From assembly GCA_030620095.1 (NCBI GenBank), contig JAUTXW010003599.1:549555-613554 (forward strand): a DNA stretch of 64,000 bases. Direction: 5' to 3'. The stretch is from Kuschelorhynchus macadamiae. Taxonomy: Eukaryota; Arthropoda; Insecta; Coleoptera; Curculionidae. Positions 59,850 through 64,000 of the stretch are shown here, piece by piece (within the stretch, counting starts at the first letter, position 1; the number at the start of each line of letters is the position of its first letter). A program made the translations under genes and the position numbers. The notes under the pieces were generated by a model. The model did no database searches, was not told the origin of the DNA, and saw nothing but the letters and a program-made list of their open reading frames with translations.

Positions 59850-59877
59850 CTGATGATGCTAACTTGGTTAGTGAAAC
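59850..59877 (+). ncRNA. Hammerhead-ribozyme-like core, plus strand
   Basis: Exact CTGATGA, then a stem II with a perfect 5-bp CTAAC/GTTAG pair around TTG, then exact GAAAC. It is the inverted counterpart of 59560-59587. The octamer ACGTTTCA at 59838-59845 is the inverse of TGAAACGT at 59872-59879, suggesting that two terminal sequences were joined in opposite orientation. Confidence 0.65.
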
Positions 59878-59884
59878 GTGAAAA

Positions 59885-60760
59885 ATGCCCTCCCCCCAGC
59901 GCTACCAACGAAAAGCAAAATGTTTTAAACTAAAAATAAACTGATAACAAAACTAATTTTCTTATATTGCCATTGTTTTATTTCTTGAAATTCGATTTTT
60001 TCTATTAGCACGTTTTTATTTTGTAGTTTGTTGTTTTTTTGTAGTCGTTGATTTTTATGATGGTATAAATCAAAATGTGAAGGGCTTTATTGTTTGTGGC
60101 CTCCTTATGATTGAGATCGTACAATGTATTTACCTCTACAAGATCTAAATAGCTTTTAAATATCATTCGCATATAATTAAAAGAACATAAATTATGTGCA
60201 GTTATCCAAATCAGCGTGTTAAGGACTTAATCTCTATACCTTTGAGCTCCCGCTTAATCCACAAATAATCAATGCAAATTCAATAAGTGCCAACTACAAA
60301 GTTGTTTAGCTCGCCCTCGGAGCGAAAGGGTCCCTTTTGTAAAGTTCCGATCGTTTACCGCACCCGGTAATCTTTGGTTGTCACTATTGCAAATTACTTT
60401 GACAAAACCCTTTAGGTCGCTTTGTTGAACTTATTTTGGTTCGTTATCAAAACGGAAGCGTTCGAATAACGTCGCATCGTTTACCCAAGTTTCGTCGAAT
60501 TTGGTGTTAAAGCTTCCGAGTTACGTATACAAATTATACAATGACATTCTAAACGTGTATACAGTTCGGATTAACGTTGAACGAAAGTTTTAACAATATG
60601 GAAGAATTTGTAAATGGCAAATGTAATGTATCGCATACAACTTCATATAGAGAACCGGAAAATATAACGGTTTAAAATTAGCAGCATTGGGAAATTGTAT
60701 TAATTTATTTTTGTAGTGTTATTTTTTTTTATTGTTATTTCTACGCATAACAGCCCACAT
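59885..60760. other. C-rich repeat end, then GC-richer single-copy-looking DNA
   Basis: 59885-59935 matches the C-rich repeat at 50925. From about 60230 to 60620 composition is more balanced, with several CG dinucleotides and no transposon hallmark or recognisable frame. Confidence 0.35.
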
Positions 60761-60764
60761 ATTA

Positions 60765-60766
60765 TA

Positions 60767-60817
<51 letters not shown>
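60765..60817. repeat. (TA)n microsatellite, left flank of mariner insertion
   Basis: TA repeats run up to the element end at 60818 and continue on its other side at 62923-62966. Confidence 0.95.
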
Positions 60818-60820
<3 letters not shown>

Positions 60821-61132
60821 GTCTACTTAAGTTCTTTACATATGGGAAACTTTTTTATTAGTAGTTTTACGGAAAAAAAATACAAATCTTACTTACAATA
60901 AAAAACATTTCTAGCACTAGATTCGTTGCTTCCTATCTGAAATCACTTCTTAAGGAATGTAAAACATTGGCTTCTTACTGGCAAGTCCAGTTTCTTACTT
61001 TTGTTCCTACCTACATACCAGCAAAATTTCCTTATTTATCGATTGTTAATAATGGCATTGTCACTGCCATTGTCAACCACGATATTGTATTACTTTATTG
61101 AAACATCAGTTTGAATATTATAGTAAAAAGAA

Positions 61133-62199
61133 ATGCCGCTGAAATTAAGCAAAGAAGATAAAATCGAAGTAATTTTAATTGTCGGAGAAAATTATAAAAC
61201 ATTTCGAGAAGCAGCAGGCATGTTTAACAACAGAAACTCCGATAAAATTATACATTTCACAACAGTGGGGAATATTCTAACTAAATTCAAGACTTTTGGA
61301 AATGTAGAAAATAACTTTAACAAGAAACGGAGGTCAAGAATTGCTAATGACGAAACTACAAATCAAGTAATGCTCTCTGTGAGACCCTAAAAAGTCCCTA
61401 CGCAAAAGGTGAGCAACATTGCCAAATAACGTAGGTAAAGACACAGTTTCAAAAATATCGAAAGAAAACAGTTTTCGACCTTACAATCCAAAATTTATAC
61501 ATACCTTGAGAGCAGGAGACTTTGAGCGACGGTTCGAGTTTTGCTTTCTGATACAAGGGGAGCTAGAAGATGATCCTTTTATGGCAAGACGCATTATTTT
61601 TACCGATGAAGCAACGTTTATTTACAATGGGACTGTAAGTTCGCAAAACTGTCGTTGGTGGAGTGACGTTAATCCTAATTTTGTTATACAAACTCGTGAT
61701 CAGTATTCATTCAAAACAAATGTGTGGTGTAGAATTTATAAAGATAGAGTAATCGGACAGTTTTTTTGGACATAATTTATTTAGCTGCTTGGATTTTCTA
61801 AATACTTACTTGTACGATTTTATTCATGAACTACCCATAAGTGAGAGGTTCCAAATATGGTACCAGCGGTATGGCGCACCATGCCACGGAGCAAGGGATG
61901 TAAGACAATACTTAAATTTTATCTTTAATGGACGGGTAATCGACATGTATTCTGATATTTTCTGACCAGCTAGATCTCCGGACTTGAACCCTCTTGATGA
62001 TTTATTTCGGGGCTACTTAAAAGAGAAAGTGTATCTAAAGAGGCCATTTCAGAATGTTGATCATTTGGAGAGGGTAATCAGGGAAGAGATACAGGCCATA
62101 ACGCCTGCCTTGATTAGAAACGTTTTAAGAGAACTTTCTGTAAGAACGGTTACCTGTATGGAAAGAGATGGTGGATATGTTGAGGCAAATGTGCAGTGA
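61133..62199 (+). pseudogene. Mariner-like transposase, decayed
   Basis: MPLKLSKEDKIEVILIVGEN begins the helix-turn-helix N-terminus (61133-61390), which ends in a stop. The frame later resumes with KENSFRPYNPKF, FERRFEFC and the first catalytic region IIFTDEATFIYNGTVSSQNC. VWCRIYKDRVIGQFFW follows, then a stop. The second region is YQRYGAPCHGARDV, the catalytic Asp being changed to Tyr. The third reads RSPDLNPLDDLFRGYLKEKV (Trp of FLWG changed to Arg), and the end is GGYVEANVQ. The minus frame 62452-62234 in the right arm repeats the N-terminus. Confidence 0.85.
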
Positions 62200-62233
62200 C
62201 GGAATAGTTAGTTTTTATTGTTAATTAAGGTAT

Positions 62234-62452
62234 TTACATGTAATATTTATTAGAATTAAAATTAGTGAAGTTATTTTCTACATTTCCGAAAGTCTTGAAT
62301 TTAGTTCGAATATTCCCCACTGTTGTGAAATGTATAATTTTATCGTGGTGTCTATTGTTAAAAATGTCTGCAGCTTCTCGAAATGTTTTATAATGTTCTC
62401 CGACAATTAAAATTATTTCAATTTTATTTTCTTTGCTTAATTTTAGCGGCAT
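62234..62452 (-). pseudogene. Duplicate transposase N-terminus in right inverted repeat
   Basis: The minus strand encodes MPLKLSKENKIEIILIVGEH to FGNVENNF, the same helix-turn-helix segment as 61133-61317, then a short unrelated tail and a stop at 72 codons. It is open, whereas the full transposase is broken. It parallels the arrangement at 33371-33589. Confidence 0.6.
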
Positions 62453-62919
62453 TTCTTTGTACTATAATATTCAAACTGATGTTTCAATAAAGTAATACAA
62501 AATTGTGGTTAACAATGGCAGTGAGAATGCCATTATCAACAATCGATAAATAAGGAAATTTTGCTGGTGTGTAGGTAGGAACAAAAGTAAGATACTGGAC
62601 TAGCCAGTAATAAGCCAGAGTTTTACATTCCTTAAGAAGTGATTTCAGATAGGAAGCAACGAATCTAGTGCTAGATATGTTTTTTTATTCTAAGTAAGGT
62701 TTTGTATTACATTTTGCTATAAAATAAAAAATAAGAGTACTTTTCTCTTGAGTCAATTTCGATTTTTTGGAATTTTTGACCACCCTGTATATGCAATCTC
62801 AAGTTTGAATATTTTAATATTATTTTGGCAGAAAGCAAAACTTTTTATAAAGAGTAACTTTTTTCCGTAAAAGTACTAATAAAAAAGTTTCCCATATGTA
62901 GAGAACTTAAGTAGACACA

Positions 62920-62922
<3 letters not shown>

Positions 62923-62966
<44 letters not shown>
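62923..62966. repeat. (TA)n microsatellite, right flank of mariner insertion
   Basis: Continuation of the TA tract interrupted by the element at 60818-62918. Immediately right, CAGTGTGTATCAGCCAC may be another mariner-type end. Confidence 0.95.
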
Positions 62967-62969
<3 letters not shown>

Positions 62970-63091
62970 TGTGTATCAGCCACATGGAATAAATTCGATA
63001 ATAACTAACTGGGAGCGTGTTCGGAAAAACGCTTGGACCCGTCGATTGGTATTTTTAGTTGCTCATTTTCTCCAATAAAAACTTTTTTATA

Positions 63092-64000
63092 CAGGGTGTG
63101 TCCTGTAACAGTGGTCAATGCCAACTTTCTTATTTCAAATGCAACACCCCGGATATTATTTAATTTTTGGATTCTTTAGGAGATTCTAAACATATTTTAT
63201 GTTCAATGTCCTATACCTATCTTCAACTATTTCGGCAATATTAAGTGTTTTCAAATTTATTTTTATTTTATTTATTTCGAATTTATTATTATTCATGAAA
63301 GTGGCTCTGGTTACTGAACTATTTATTTGATTACAAAAATTCGCTACAACACACTCAATACTTATTTACCATTTAGGTCTTCATATTAAGAATGTAAGCA
63401 AAAACCATTTTAGCGTTCCTTTTTATTGATATGGAACAAGGAGAGCCAGTTTTGTTTACTTTTGTGTAAAATGCCTAACCTTTCTCTTTGCAAGACAGTA
63501 GTTGTCAGTGTCAGTGTCATAGTCTTTTGAATTTCGTTAACTGCATAATACCTAATATCAGAAAAATGGTTCATTTAACAGAAATGCATAAAATAACAAT
63601 TCTACAAATGATTGGTTATGGAGATAACACATGAACAAAAGTGGAAGTTGCTCGCTTATTTCATGAAAAATTTCCAAATTTGCCGCATATATTCCAAGGG
63701 ACAATTAATAAAATAGAAAAGCAGTTTCGCGAGCTTGGACATGTGAGGCAGATAAAAAAAGCAGCTGCCAATTCAATAAATGATGATACTAAATTGGATA
63801 TTATGCTTGAGTTTGAGGAAAACCCACATATTTCTAGTTGACAAGCCGCCGCAATGTTCGATATTAGCCATTCGTCGATTATTCGAACATTAAAAGAAAA
63901 TAAAAATGCATCCCTATAAAGTGTTACCAACTTAGGAGCTCATGGAAGACGATTATGATAGGAGAACTTATTTTTGTGCAGAAATCAGCCGGCTATGTTA
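63092..64000 (+). mobile_element. Mariner-like element, left part, runs off window
   Basis: TA at 63090-63091 followed by CAGGGTGTGTCCTG looks like the left end; the transposase begins 475 bases later, so this element too probably has long terminal sequence. The right end is outside the window. Confidence 0.55.
63566..64000 (+). pseudogene. Mariner-like transposase N-terminus, partial
   Basis: From ATG at 63566: MVHLTEMHKITILQMIGYGD, a TGA, then EVARLFHEKFPNLPHIFQGT and a paired helix-turn-helix (QAAAMFDISHSSIIRTLKEN). A second TGA at 63839-63841 precedes QAAAMF, and a frameshift near 63910 leads into HPYKVLPTQEL. Both TGA codons stand where Arg (CGA) is usual, as from CpG decay. The catalytic part lies beyond the window. 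Confidence 0.75.

Larger units (their letters stand above)
60818..62918 (+). mobile_element. Mariner-like element with 500-650-bp inverted repeats, inserted in a TA tract
   Basis: The ends TGTGTCTACTTAAGTTCT and inverse start inverted repeats at 60818-61317 and about 62269-62918. The right arm has about 160 extra bases (near 62710-62870) that include GGTCAAAAATTCC next to CACCCTG, perhaps a separate insertion. The arms again extend into the transposase coding region. TA repeats on both sides fit TA target preference. Confidence 0.88.

Overview
The window looks like AT-rich nuclear DNA of an insect. The reasons are one spliced secreted-protein gene of insect cuticular type and a dense mix of mariner/Tc1, hAT, Penelope-like (PLE) and non-LTR elements of the kinds common in insect genomes. 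A beetle is possible, but nothing here proves the order. There is no bacterial-style gene organisation, no operon, no CRISPR array, and I saw no tRNA or rRNA gene. Nearly all coding potential is transposon-derived and mostly decayed.

Layout. 1-4130: mostly unrecognised AT-rich DNA with repeat scraps. 4140-6012: RTE-like LINE on the minus strand. 6013-6835: GC-richer, apparently single-copy DNA. 6838-9430: a PLE end with a hammerhead-like motif, then a roughly 410-bp tandem repeat of a dispersed family that recurs across the window. 9440-16720: two PLE copies, a LINE fragment and a DNA transposon of uncertain superfamily (13806-16090) nested in the second PLE. 16982-17856: the one convincing host gene (three exons seen, start exon missing). 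20660-25440: LINE remnants, a PLE split by a LINE whose frame carries an expanded (TA)n tract, and a mariner pseudogene with a probable 55-nt intron. 26500-30830: mariner scrap, LINE and PLE end. 30973-35546: a hAT element with a perfect 8-bp target duplication, interrupted by a mariner-like element (31831-34020) that has roughly 625-bp inverted repeats and an intact 364-aa transposase. 35661-35990: 165-bp tandem duplication. 37230-46860: mariner, LINE, hAT-like and dispersed-repeat remnants around a GC-rich block. 48180-49640: PLE with YVDD reverse transcriptase and GIY-YIG-type endonuclease. 50620-54760: mariner scraps, a fold-back non-autonomous element and a second long-TIR mariner. 56150-57275: a transposon-associated zinc-finger protein remnant. 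57606-59880: minus-strand PLE with two hammerhead-like cores. 60818-62918: a third long-TIR mariner sitting in a (TA)n tract. 63092-64000: a further mariner running off the edge.

Themes. First, PLE fragments repeatedly end in short motifs with hammerhead-ribozyme core boxes around a stem II. Second, several unrelated mariner-like elements share very long terminal inverted repeats; in two of them the repeat includes the coding sequence for the transposase DNA-binding N-terminus, so each element carries that segment twice. Third, several nested insertions can be ordered in time from target-site duplications and interrupted reading frames.
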